Assembly (NCBI GenBank): GCA_016213735.1
Contig: JACQZU010000026.1
Span: 1 to 64,000, forward strand
Reading direction: 5' to 3'
Source of the DNA: Acidobacteriota bacterium
Lineage (GTDB): Bacteria > Acidobacteriota > Holophagae > Holophagales > Holophagaceae
Length of the DNA stretch: 64,000 nucleotides
The notes below the pieces were generated by a model. That model searched no databases, was not told where the DNA came from, and saw only the letters and a list, made by a program, of their open reading frames with translations. Below are positions 49,252 through 55,869 of the stretch, in pieces (the first letter of the stretch is position 1; every line of letters starts with the position of its first letter). Both the position numbers and the translations under genes were made by a program.

Positions 49252-49982
49252 CGAATGATCAGGTTGCCGTAGCAGAGTTCGAAATTGGTATGTGCAATGC
49301 CCGTGGCGGCCATCACCCGCACCGTCACCGCGTTCGCCCCGGGCACAATTCCGGTGACCCAGCCGGTGTAGGAGATCAGCGAACTGGAGCCCCGGCCGTC
49401 CGTGGGGCGGGTGGCGAGGAATGGAAGCTGGTCGCTGTTGGCGCAGTAGCCCATGGCAGGGCTTCCGCCTTGCGTCTGTTCCACAATGACGATCAGGGCG
49501 ATTCCGTCCACCGCGCCCCCGATTTCGTCTCCCAGGTTCACCTGCGCGGTGTAGGTCACCTCCAGGTTGGCGGAGGTGGGATTGCTCAAGGTGGCCGTGA
49601 ACAGGGTCGTGAAGTCTCCAGGTATGGGCGGATAGGTGCCCCCCCAGACCCCGACCTGGGTGCACCCATAGGTCGCACTGGGATCCTGGGTGTAGTAGTC
49701 CACCTTGGCGGTCAAGGGGGTCTGACCCGTGAGGGAGAGGGGCGCGACGATGGCGGGTTGGGGGGCGCCCAACCTCCCGGTCGGAATGGCAGGTCCTCCC
49801 GTCTTGAGCGGAATTCCGTGGAGCTTGAAAAAGTCCACCAGGGTCTTGGGCTGGCTTCCGGCCGGGGGGGCGCTGCCCCCGCTTCCGGTTCCCACCCCTG
49901 AAAGGGCCTGGGCATTCATCACTGCGCCCCCCGCGAGCAGGAAGGCGAGTGCTGTTCCGTGGAACTTCCGGGCCATTGACAT
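49245..49982 (-). CDS. Secreted protein of unknown function inside the lasso cluster
   Basis: A 245-residue protein with a signal peptide (GTALAFLLAGGAVMNAQA). The mature part begins with a Gly/Ser/Pro linker (VGTGSGGSAPPAGS), a short stretch FFKLHGIPLKTG, and then beta-rich segments such as VTYTAQVNLGDEIGGAVDG, with Cys in YGCTQVGV, GYCANSD and ELCYGN. No known family was recognised. The start at 49982 was chosen for a GGAGG eight bases upstream; a longer frame begins at 50009. It lies 46 bases downstream of the cyclase on the same strand, so it is probably cotranscribed. A role as immunity, target or carrier protein cannot be judged from sequence. Confidence 0.75.
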   Translation of the reverse strand: MSMARKFHGTALAFLLAGGAVMNAQALSGVGTGSGGSAPPAGSQPKTLVDFFKLHGIPLKTGGPAIPTGRLGAPQPAIVAPLSLTGQTPLTAKVDYYTQDPSATYGCTQVGVWGGTYPPIPGDFTTLFTATLSNPTSANLEVTYTAQVNLGDEIGGAVDGIALIVIVEQTQGGSPAMGYCANSDQLPFLATRPTDGRGSSSLISYTGWVTGIVPGANAVTVRVMAATGIAHTNFELCYGNLIIRY

Positions 49983-50028
49983 GATTCCTCCGCGCTGTTT
50001 CACGAACATCCTGCCGCCGGGGATGGGT

Positions 50029-50199
50029 TCACCCCTTGCGCAGGGTCCTGAGGCCGTCCCTCACGCCCGTGGGACTCCCCCCGGCCACAACCTGCTCCAG
50101 GGGGCTGGCCTCGAGGCGTGGTTTTTCGTAGGGGAGAAGGCCATCACGAATGATGTCGGGATTCCCAGGGAGGGTTGGATTGGGACGGGCTTCGTACAT
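50029..50199 (-). CDS. Candidate lasso-peptide precursor, in frame with the cyclase C terminus
   Basis: A 56-residue unit MYEARPNPTL...RTLRKG. An ATG at 50199 has GGAG five bases upstream (50208-50205), so it may also start by itself inside the cyclase gene. Residues 24-41 read YEKPRLEASPLEQVVAGG and carry the YxxPxL leader motif recognised by PqqD-like B1 proteins, with spacing like that of paeninodin-family leaders (KPxLE...AGxG). The proposed core is GGSPTGVRDGLRTLRKG: Gly1 and Asp9 would form a nine-residue ring, leaving an eight-residue Arg/Lys-rich tail. Cleaving after the first Gly gives Gly1-Asp8 instead. Position -2 is Val where Thr is usual. Similarity is seen by eye only. Confidence 0.55.
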   Translation of the reverse strand: MYEARPNPTLPGNPDIIRDGLLPYEKPRLEASPLEQVVAGGSPTGVRDGLRTLRKG

Positions 50200-52032
50200 G
50201 GCGACTCCGGGCGTGCCAAAGGCCTTATCGGCAAAGCTGTCCATGCAGTATAGATCCCACCCAAGAGAAAAACCACTTACGGGCCCCCAATATTTCTTTG
50301 GGAAATCTTGAACCCAGGTGGGATCCAGGAATCCCGCCCTGGCCAGGACACCTCGGGAAAGATCCCAGCCTCGGGCCAGGATCTCCCGGCAGGGTTCCTT
50401 GAAGCTGCTGTCGAAGGCCGTCTTGTCCGGGCGCAGGCGGACGGCCTCCGGCAGAAGGCCCCGGGCGGCCCGGCGAAGGAGGTGCTTGGTCTGGCCCTCC
50501 GCCAGGTGGAACCGGGGGGGAACCGAGAAGGCAAATTCCGCCAGGTCCACGTCCAGCAGTGGATGGCGCAGTTCCAGGCCCAGGGCGGCGCCGTGCTGCT
50601 CCAGGGCCTCGTAGGTCTCCCCTCCGCAGAGGGTGAGGAAATTCTCGAAGAGCTCTCTGACGCTCCACGGGCAAGAGGGGACCTCATCGGACCGGAAGCT
50701 TCGAGTTCGGACGGCCAGGAGATCGGAGGCCCCCTGACTGAGCCAGGGGCGGCCCTGGCTCAGGCCCAGGCGGCGGCGCAGCGCCAGGCGGGGGCGGAGC
50801 ACGCGGCCCCAGAGGGCCCCGGCCCGGGTACACCCCTCCGGAAGGGGAAGGGTCAGGAAATCCCTCAGGGCCTCGAGGGGATGCCCCGCCAGGAGATGGT
50901 CCAGGACCGCATGAACACTGCCCTGGAACCACTCGTCCCCCCCCAGTCCCACGAGCAGGACGGGGATCCCCAGGTCGTGGGCCCGCGCCCCGAGGAGGTC
51001 CAGGTGGTACAGGGTTCCAGCCGGTGGCCAGTCCCCGGCCTCCAGTTGCCTCGGCAGGAAGGTCAGGGGATCGGTCCCCCGGGCCGCGATCCGTTCTCCG
51101 GCGATCCCGGTGTGGGCCGCCACCGCCTCGATGAAGGGCGACTCGTCGCAGGAGGGATCCGCGGGAAACACCAGGGACAGGGGGACCCCCCGGCCGGCCC
51201 CCCCGGGGTCCACGCCTTCCAGATTCCGGGCCAGGGTCCAGACCGTGGTGGAATCCAGGCCCCCGCTCATGGCCACGCCGTAGGGCCCCTGCGGCAGGGC
51301 CCGGGCCACGGCCCGCTCCAGGAGGGCCCGGAGTTCCTCGGCGAGTTCGTCCAGGCTGCGTTCCGGACTCCCCTGGGGCTCGCGGGGCAGCCAGAAGCGG
51401 GTCAGGCTCTGCCGACCCGTGGGGCCCCAGCGGAGGCAGTGGGCCGGGGGCACGCGGTTCACGCCCTCCCAGACCGTTTCCTCGTGGACAAGCGGCACCC
51501 GCCCAACCAGTTCCACGAGCACGGGCAGGTGGAGGCGCCCCCCCGTCCCCGCCGCCGCGAGGGCCTGGCGGATCTCGGTGGCGAGGATCAAGAGGGGGCC
51601 GGTCGGATGGACGTAGAGGGGCCTCGTGCCCAGGTGGCCGCGGACCGCGTGGAGGGAGCACTCGGAGGTGTCCGCCGCCACCGCGGCGAACTCCCCCCGG
51701 GCCGCCCGGAGGAAGGATTCTCCGTGGCGGGAGTAGAAGCGGGCGAAGCGCTGGGCTCCATTCCATTCAGGAGGGAAGGGGACCCCGAAGCTCCGGGCCA
51801 GGTCCTCCCAGTTCCCGATCCACCCATGGAAGGCCACCCGCCAGGGACCGTCGGCCCCCAGGCCGGCCTCGTCTCCGTGGGCCTGGATCCCCAGGATCCC
51901 CTGGGGCAGTGCCAGGGAAGCCGGTGCGCCGCGGTGGGGCGACCGCGCCACGCCCCGGGCGAAGGCCGCGCGGGCCCCGGCCAGGGCGTCGGGTCCGGCC
52001 CCGCTGGAGAGCACGGCCAGGATCGCTCCCAC
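50029..52032 (-). CDS. Lasso cyclase (asparagine-synthetase-like, LasC) with precursor-like C-terminal extension
   Basis: A 667-residue ATP-dependent macrolactam synthetase. The N-terminal part is asparagine-synthetase glutaminase-like, but it starts MGAILAV without the catalytic Cys2, as in lasso cyclases. The AMP-forming domain has the PP-loop SGGLDSTT (residues 256-263), a LVFPADPSCDESPFIEA-type segment, and GLGGDEWFQG. The normal enzyme probably ends near DLYCMDSFADKAFG (about residue 607). The next 56 residues (612-667) resemble a lasso precursor and are listed separately. The start codon is GTG, four bases after the PqqD stop. Residues 1-607 match the usual length of about 600. Confidence 0.88.
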   Translation of the reverse strand: MGAILAVLSSGAGPDALAGARAAFARGVARSPHRGAPASLALPQGILGIQAHGDEAGLGADGPWRVAFHGWIGNWEDLARSFGVPFPPEWNGAQRFARFYSRHGESFLRAARGEFAAVAADTSECSLHAVRGHLGTRPLYVHPTGPLLILATEIRQALAAAGTGGRLHLPVLVELVGRVPLVHEETVWEGVNRVPPAHCLRWGPTGRQSLTRFWLPREPQGSPERSLDELAEELRALLERAVARALPQGPYGVAMSGGLDSTTVWTLARNLEGVDPGGAGRGVPLSLVFPADPSCDESPFIEAVAAHTGIAGERIAARGTDPLTFLPRQLEAGDWPPAGTLYHLDLLGARAHDLGIPVLLVGLGGDEWFQGSVHAVLDHLLAGHPLEALRDFLTLPLPEGCTRAGALWGRVLRPRLALRRRLGLSQGRPWLSQGASDLLAVRTRSFRSDEVPSCPWSVRELFENFLTLCGGETYEALEQHGAALGLELRHPLLDVDLAEFAFSVPPRFHLAEGQTKHLLRRAARGLLPEAVRLRPDKTAFDSSFKEPCREILARGWDLSRGVLARAGFLDPTWVQDFPKKYWGPVSGFSLGWDLYCMDSFADKAFGTPGVAMYEARPNPTLPGNPDIIRDGLLPYEKPRLEASPLEQVVAGGSPTGVRDGLRTLRKG

Positions 52033-52036
52033 GGGC

Positions 52037-52396
52037 CTAGCCCTTCCCCCGGAGGACCAGCCGGGCTTCCAGGCCGGCCATGAATTCAGCCGCGTCCTCC
52101 CTGGCCTGCCCGGGCTCCACGGCGAAGCGCTGCGTCAGACGCTCGGCCAGGAGCCCCGCCTCCGTCACGCCCTCCAGCAAGGCTCCCACCAGCACTTCGC
52201 CGGTGGCGTTGAGCGCGAGGATCTGCTCGCCGTGGATGTCCAGCAGGACCCCGGTGCCATCCGCCAGGGAGGCGTGGGAGCAGCGCTCGGAGGCAAGGAT
52301 GGCCGCCAGCTTGGCAAGGTCCGTCACGGGGGGCTCCAGCGGGGGAAGGCAGGGAAGGTGGGTCTCCATTCTGGCATTGGGGGTCTTATCCCTCAT
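52037..52396 (-). CDS. PqqD-like leader-binding protein (lasso B1, RRE domain)
   Basis: A 119-residue protein whose central part, GVLLDIHGEQILALNATGEV, has the PqqD pattern of strands and helix, with the xxLNxTGxxV motif of RiPP recognition elements. In lasso systems this B1 protein binds the leader peptide and hands it to the B2 protease and the cyclase. Its first 30 residues (PCLPPLEPPVTDLAKL) are not conserved. The start at 52396 was chosen because the ATG overlaps the B2 stop codon (ATGA); an internal ATG nine residues later is possible. The cyclase starts four bases after its stop. Confidence 0.88.
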   Translation of the reverse strand: MRDKTPNARMETHLPCLPPLEPPVTDLAKLAAILASERCSHASLADGTGVLLDIHGEQILALNATGEVLVGALLEGVTEAGLLAERLTQRFAVEPGQAREDAAEFMAGLEARLVLRGKG

Positions 52397-52845
52397 CCCT
52401 TCCAGGCGCCCGGCTTCTCCTCGAAGGCCAAGTGGTCCAGGGGGCTCGGGTCCAGGGGCACCCCCTCCAATTCAACCCAGGCGTGGGCGTCCAGGCGGCC
52501 CTCCCGGCGCCGGACGCCGATCCTCAGGCAAGGCGCAAGGCCGCGCCGCCGAAGGATGAAATGCACCGCCAGGGCCTGCCGCAGGCAGGTGGCCCGGAGA
52601 AGACCGCGGCGTCCCGCCATCCCCGCCAGGAGGGCCAGGCGTTGCCCCGCCAGGATCTCCACCGCCGTGGCGGCGCGCGGGACCGGGACGGATGAACAGC
52701 GTTCCAGGCACCGGCGGGCCCGGCCCACGCCGGCCAGGCGCACCAGGCCCGCCACGGCCGGCAGAAGGAAGGCGAGGCCCAGCAGAAGGCGCCGCTCCCC
52801 CCAGCTCAGGGCTCGCCAGCGGGTGGACAGGTGGGTCAGGCTCAC
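52393..52845 (-). CDS. Transglutaminase-like leader peptidase (lasso B2)
   Basis: A 150-residue lasso biosynthesis B2 protein (transglut_core3 type) that removes the leader. The catalytic Cys is in RATCLRQALAVHFILRR near residue 92, the His in DAHAWVELEG near residue 125, and an Asp follows in GVPLDPSPLD. A longer frame continues upstream, but the GTG at 52845 fits the family start and sits eight bases after the stop of the upstream dehydratase gene, which suggests cotranscription with it. The order B2, B1, C on one strand is typical of lasso clusters. Confidence 0.9.
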   Translation of the reverse strand: MSLTHLSTRWRALSWGERRLLLGLAFLLPAVAGLVRLAGVGRARRCLERCSSVPVPRAATAVEILAGQRLALLAGMAGRRGLLRATCLRQALAVHFILRRRGLAPCLRIGVRRREGRLDAHAWVELEGVPLDPSPLDHLAFEEKPGAWKG

Positions 52846-52853
52846 GGCTGCCC

Positions 52854-53822
52854 TCAGGGCTCCAGGCCCCGCTCCCCCCGCTCCGCGGCGACCATGCGGG
52901 CCACCACTTCCTCCATGCCTACCGTGGCCGTCCAGCCGAGGCGCTCCCGGGCCCGGCGCGGATCCCCGGCGCCCCCCCGGAGCTCGGTGGGGCGAAGGAG
53001 GCCCGGGTCGGACTCCACATGCTCGCGCCAGTCCAGGCCCACCGCCCCGAAGGCGCAGGCCACGAACTCCTGGAGGGAACGGGATGCTCCCGTGGCGATG
53101 ACGAAGTCCCCCGGTTCCGGCTGCTGCAGCATGCGCCACATGGCCTCCGTGTACTCCGGGGCCCAGCCCCAGTCCCGGCGGATGGCGAGGTTTCCCAGGC
53201 TCAGCTTCCGTGCCTTCCCCGCGGCGATGCGGCAGACGCCCGCCACGATCTTCCGCGTCACGAAGCGTTCCGGACGCAGGGGCGACTCGTGGTTGAACAG
53301 GATCCCCGTGCAGGCGTGGATGCCGTAGGCCTCCCGGTAGTTGGCCACCAGCCAGGTGGCCGTGGCCTTGGCCACGGCGTAGGGGCTGCGGGGCCGGAAG
53401 GGAGTCTCTTCGTCGGCCAGGCCCGCCATGTCGCCGAAGCATTCCCCCGAGCCCGCGTGGTACAGCCGGACCGGGCGCCCCGTGAAGCGGATGGCCTCGA
53501 GGAGGTTCAGGGCCCCGACCGCGATGCTGTCCAGGGTCTCCACCGGCTGGGCGAAGCTCAGCCCCACGGAGCTCTGCCCCGCCAGGAAGTAGACCTCGTC
53601 CGGCTCCGTCCGCTGCAGGGCCTGGAGCACGCTCCTGAAGTCACCCGGGCTGATGGATTCCATCCGCACCTGCTGCAGGATGCCCAGCCGCTCGAGGTTG
53701 GCGAAGGAGGCCAGCTGGGCGTCGCGGCTGGAGCCACTCACCTCGTAGCCCCGGCGGAGCAGCTGGGCCGCCAGGTAGGCCCCGTCCTGTCCGCTGATGC
53801 CGACGATCAGGGCGCGGGTCAT
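52854..53822 (-). CDS. gmd: GDP-mannose 4,6-dehydratase
   Basis: Short-chain dehydrogenase that turns GDP-mannose into GDP-4-keto-6-deoxymannose, a precursor of fucose, rhamnose and perosamine for surface polysaccharides. It has 322 residues. The NADP motif is GISGQDGAYLAAQL at the N terminus, the active-site YxxxK is in SPYAVAKATA, and Gmd signatures are LFNHESPLRPERFVTRKI and LGNLAIRRDWGWAPEYTEAM. It is upstream of the lasso B2 gene by eight bases, but its function belongs with the divergent polysaccharide genes. Confidence 0.93.
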   Translation of the reverse strand: MTRALIVGISGQDGAYLAAQLLRRGYEVSGSSRDAQLASFANLERLGILQQVRMESISPGDFRSVLQALQRTEPDEVYFLAGQSSVGLSFAQPVETLDSIAVGALNLLEAIRFTGRPVRLYHAGSGECFGDMAGLADEETPFRPRSPYAVAKATATWLVANYREAYGIHACTGILFNHESPLRPERFVTRKIVAGVCRIAAGKARKLSLGNLAIRRDWGWAPEYTEAMWRMLQQPEPGDFVIATGASRSLQEFVACAFGAVGLDWREHVESDPGLLRPTELRGGAGDPRRARERLGWTATVGMEEVVARMVAAERGERGLEP

Positions 53823-53949
53823 GGGCAGGCTCCTCGGGGATGGATCCCCTTCAGCTTAGCGAAGGCCCGGGAGCCGGGCGGCGCCGGCCGGTTCCCGGAT
53901 TCAAGCCCGCCCCTGGAGGGGCCGATCGGGTGCTGTCCCGCCGGGCTGG

Positions 53950-53955
53950 TAGAAT
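53950..53955 (+). promoter_or_regulatory. Candidate -10 box before the Wza-type gene
   Basis: TAGAAT, identical to the box proposed for glnA, lies 69 bases before the start codon in the 201-base divergent spacer. A clear -35 is missing. Nothing else is seen in that spacer. Confidence 0.3.
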
Positions 53956-54023
53956 CCCCCAGGTCCACCACCCCACGCCCGCCGGGCGCGCCGGCCACGG
54001 CGCATTCCATCAGGGAGGAAGCC

Positions 54024-55130
54024 TTGTCCGACCTCGCCACCCTCGCCCTTCGGGCCGCGGCCACCCTGGCCCTGCTCCTCTCCGCCGCCTGCGCCCCGGG
54101 CATGAAGCTCAACCTGTCCCCCAGCAAGCCCCAGGAGGACTACCGCATCCAGGGTCAGCACGTCACCCTGCGGCCGCTCTCGCCCCAGGTGGTGCAGGCC
54201 TTCGGGAACCCGGCGCTGAACACCTCCGGGGTGGACGAACTCCTCGCGGTGAAGGCCACGCCCTACCTCATCGGCCCCCAGGACGTGCTCCAGGTGACCG
54301 TGTGGGAGCACCCCGAGCTCACCATCCCCCTGGGCCAGTACCGCACGGACGCCGCCACGGGCCAGCTCGTGGACGAGGAAGGCAACATGTTCTTCCCCTA
54401 CGCCGGCATCCTCAACGTGCAGGGCCAGACCGCCATGCAGGTGCGGGCCAAGCTGGTGGACCGCCTCAGCCGCGTCCTCAAGAGCCCCCAGGTGGACGTG
54501 AAGGTCATCGTCTTCCGCTCCCAGAAGGTCTTCGTGGGGGGCGAGGTCCGGCAGCCCGGCGTGCAGTACATCTCCGACGCCCCCCTGACCCTGGCGGAAT
54601 CCCTGGGCCGGGCGGGAGGCTTCCTCCCCGCGGGGGACGACAGCCGCGTCCAGCTCACGAGGGGCAACCGCTCTTGGGTCATCAACTACTACGGCCTCAT
54701 GCAGAAGGGCAGCCGCTACGGCCAGATCCTCCTCAAGGACGGCGACCACCTCACCGTGCAGGCCCGGGAGGACGAGCCCGTGTACATGCTGGGGGAAGTC
54801 TCCAAGCCCAGCATCGTGCCCCTGCGCCACGGCCGCCTCAGCCTGGCCCAGGCCCTGGCCGAGGCGGGGGGCATGGAGCGCCTCAGTTCCAACGCCCACT
54901 CGGTCTATGTGCTCCGCCGGGGCGCCACCGACGGCAGCGTGGACCTCTTCCACCTCGACGCCAAGAACCCCACGGCCATGGTCCTGGCGGACCGCTTCAA
55001 CCTGAACCCCCGGGACATGGTCTACGTGGACGCCGGGGCCCTGGTGCGGTGGAGCCGCGTGGTCACCATGCTCCTCCCCACCTTCACCAGCCTCAGCCAG
55101 ACCGCGGCGGACGCGAAGTACCTCCGCTAG
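54024..55130 (+). CDS. Polysaccharide export outer-membrane lipoprotein (Wza-type)
   Basis: A 368-residue secretin-like export channel. The signal ends in a lipobox (LLLSAAC, Cys near residue 20), followed by the polysaccharide export (Poly_export) domain from about residue 80: YLIGPQDVLQVTVWEHPELT, with QVDVKVIVFRSQKVFVGGEV, and two SLBB domains (VGGEVRQPGVQYIS and YMLGEVSKPSIVPL). It ends in a likely C-terminal amphipathic helix. The start codon is TTG at 54024, supported by GGGAGG six bases upstream; no ATG or GTG fits as well. The phosphatase and Wzc-like genes that follow are its usual partners. Confidence 0.92.
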   Translation: MSDLATLALRAAATLALLLSAACAPGMKLNLSPSKPQEDYRIQGQHVTLRPLSPQVVQAFGNPALNTSGVDELLAVKATPYLIGPQDVLQVTVWEHPELTIPLGQYRTDAATGQLVDEEGNMFFPYAGILNVQGQTAMQVRAKLVDRLSRVLKSPQVDVKVIVFRSQKVFVGGEVRQPGVQYISDAPLTLAESLGRAGGFLPAGDDSRVQLTRGNRSWVINYYGLMQKGSRYGQILLKDGDHLTVQAREDEPVYMLGEVSKPSIVPLRHGRLSLAQALAEAGGMERLSSNAHSVYVLRRGATDGSVDLFHLDAKNPTAMVLADRFNLNPRDMVYVDAGALVRWSRVVTMLLPTFTSLSQTAADAKYLR

Positions 55131-55140
55131 TGATTTTCCT

Positions 55141-55349
55141 GAACCAGTGATGAACAGTGATGGACGGTGATGCCCACCCGGCCCTGCCCGCCCGCGCAGC
55201 GGGCGCGCGGCCCCAGGGCCGCGCCGGAACGGGGAGCCGGAGCCAGGGCGCGTCGAGGCGCCGGGTCCCCGGCTCCCCGTTCCGGGGCAGGGGCCCCAGC
55301 CCGGAGCGTGCGCCCTCATCACCGTTCATCACCGTTCATCGCCGGTTGA
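55141..55349 (+). repeat. Dispersed palindromic repeat, copy 1
   Basis: About 209 bp with imperfect terminal inverted repeats of some 32 bp, each made of three near-copies of the 10-mer GTGATGAACG. The left end has GAACCAGTGATGAACAGTG and the right end CACCGTTCATCGCCGGTT. The interior is extremely GC-rich with its own inverted segments (for example GGGGAGCCGG and CCGGCTCCCC). No ORF is supported. A second copy, in opposite orientation, is at 58247-58477. It resembles REP/MITE-type elements. Confidence 0.8.
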
Positions 55350-55392
55350 AAATTTTTTTCCCCTCTCCCCGTCCCATGGGCCACCCCCCCGC

Positions 55393-55869
55393 ATGAGCGC
55401 CGCGCCCCTCTTCGCCCTGCGGCGGATCCTGGTGCTCTGCGAGGGGAACCACTGCCGCAGCCCCATCGCGGAGGCCCTGCTCCGGGCCTCCCTGCCGGGT
55501 GTGGCGGTGGAGTCCGCGGGCCTGGGGGCCCTGGAGGGCCACCCCGCCGACGCCGAGGCCCTGCGCCTCCTCGCGGAGAGGGGCCTGGACCACGGCGCCC
55601 ACCGGGGCCGCCAATTCACCCCCGCCATGGCCCTGGAGGCCGACCTGGTCTTCGTCATGGACCGGGACCAGAAGGAGGCCTGCGAGGCCCTCGTGCCCGC
55701 CGCCCGGGGCCGCGTCTTCCTCCTGGGCCACTGGCTCGCGCCGGAGCGCCGGGAGATCCCCGACCCCTTCCGTCGCGGCCCCGAGGCCTTCCGTGCCACG
55801 CTGGAGCACATCGAACAATCCGTGGCGGCCTGGCTGCCCCGGCTCAGCCCCAAGGCCGATCCCGCATGA
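55393..55869 (+). CDS. Low-molecular-weight protein tyrosine phosphatase (Wzb-type)
   Basis: A 158-residue phosphatase of the arsenate-reductase-like LMW family, which dephosphorylates the Wzc kinase and so controls polysaccharide export. The catalytic loop is CEGNHCRS near residue 16 (CX5R form), and the general-acid Asp is in REIPDPFRRG near residue 120. Its last codons overlap the kinase start by four bases (ATGA). No signal peptide, so it acts in the cytosol. It directly follows copy 1 of the palindromic repeat. Confidence 0.93.
   Translation: MSAAPLFALRRILVLCEGNHCRSPIAEALLRASLPGVAVESAGLGALEGHPADAEALRLLAERGLDHGAHRGRQFTPAMALEADLVFVMDRDQKEACEALVPAARGRVFLLGHWLAPERREIPDPFRRGPEAFRATLEHIEQSVAAWLPRLSPKADPA

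Noticed and set aside
49245-50009. The secreted protein as the lasso precursor
   Set aside because: It is far too long, has a Sec signal peptide and lacks the YxxPxL leader. Lasso precursors are short and cytoplasmic.
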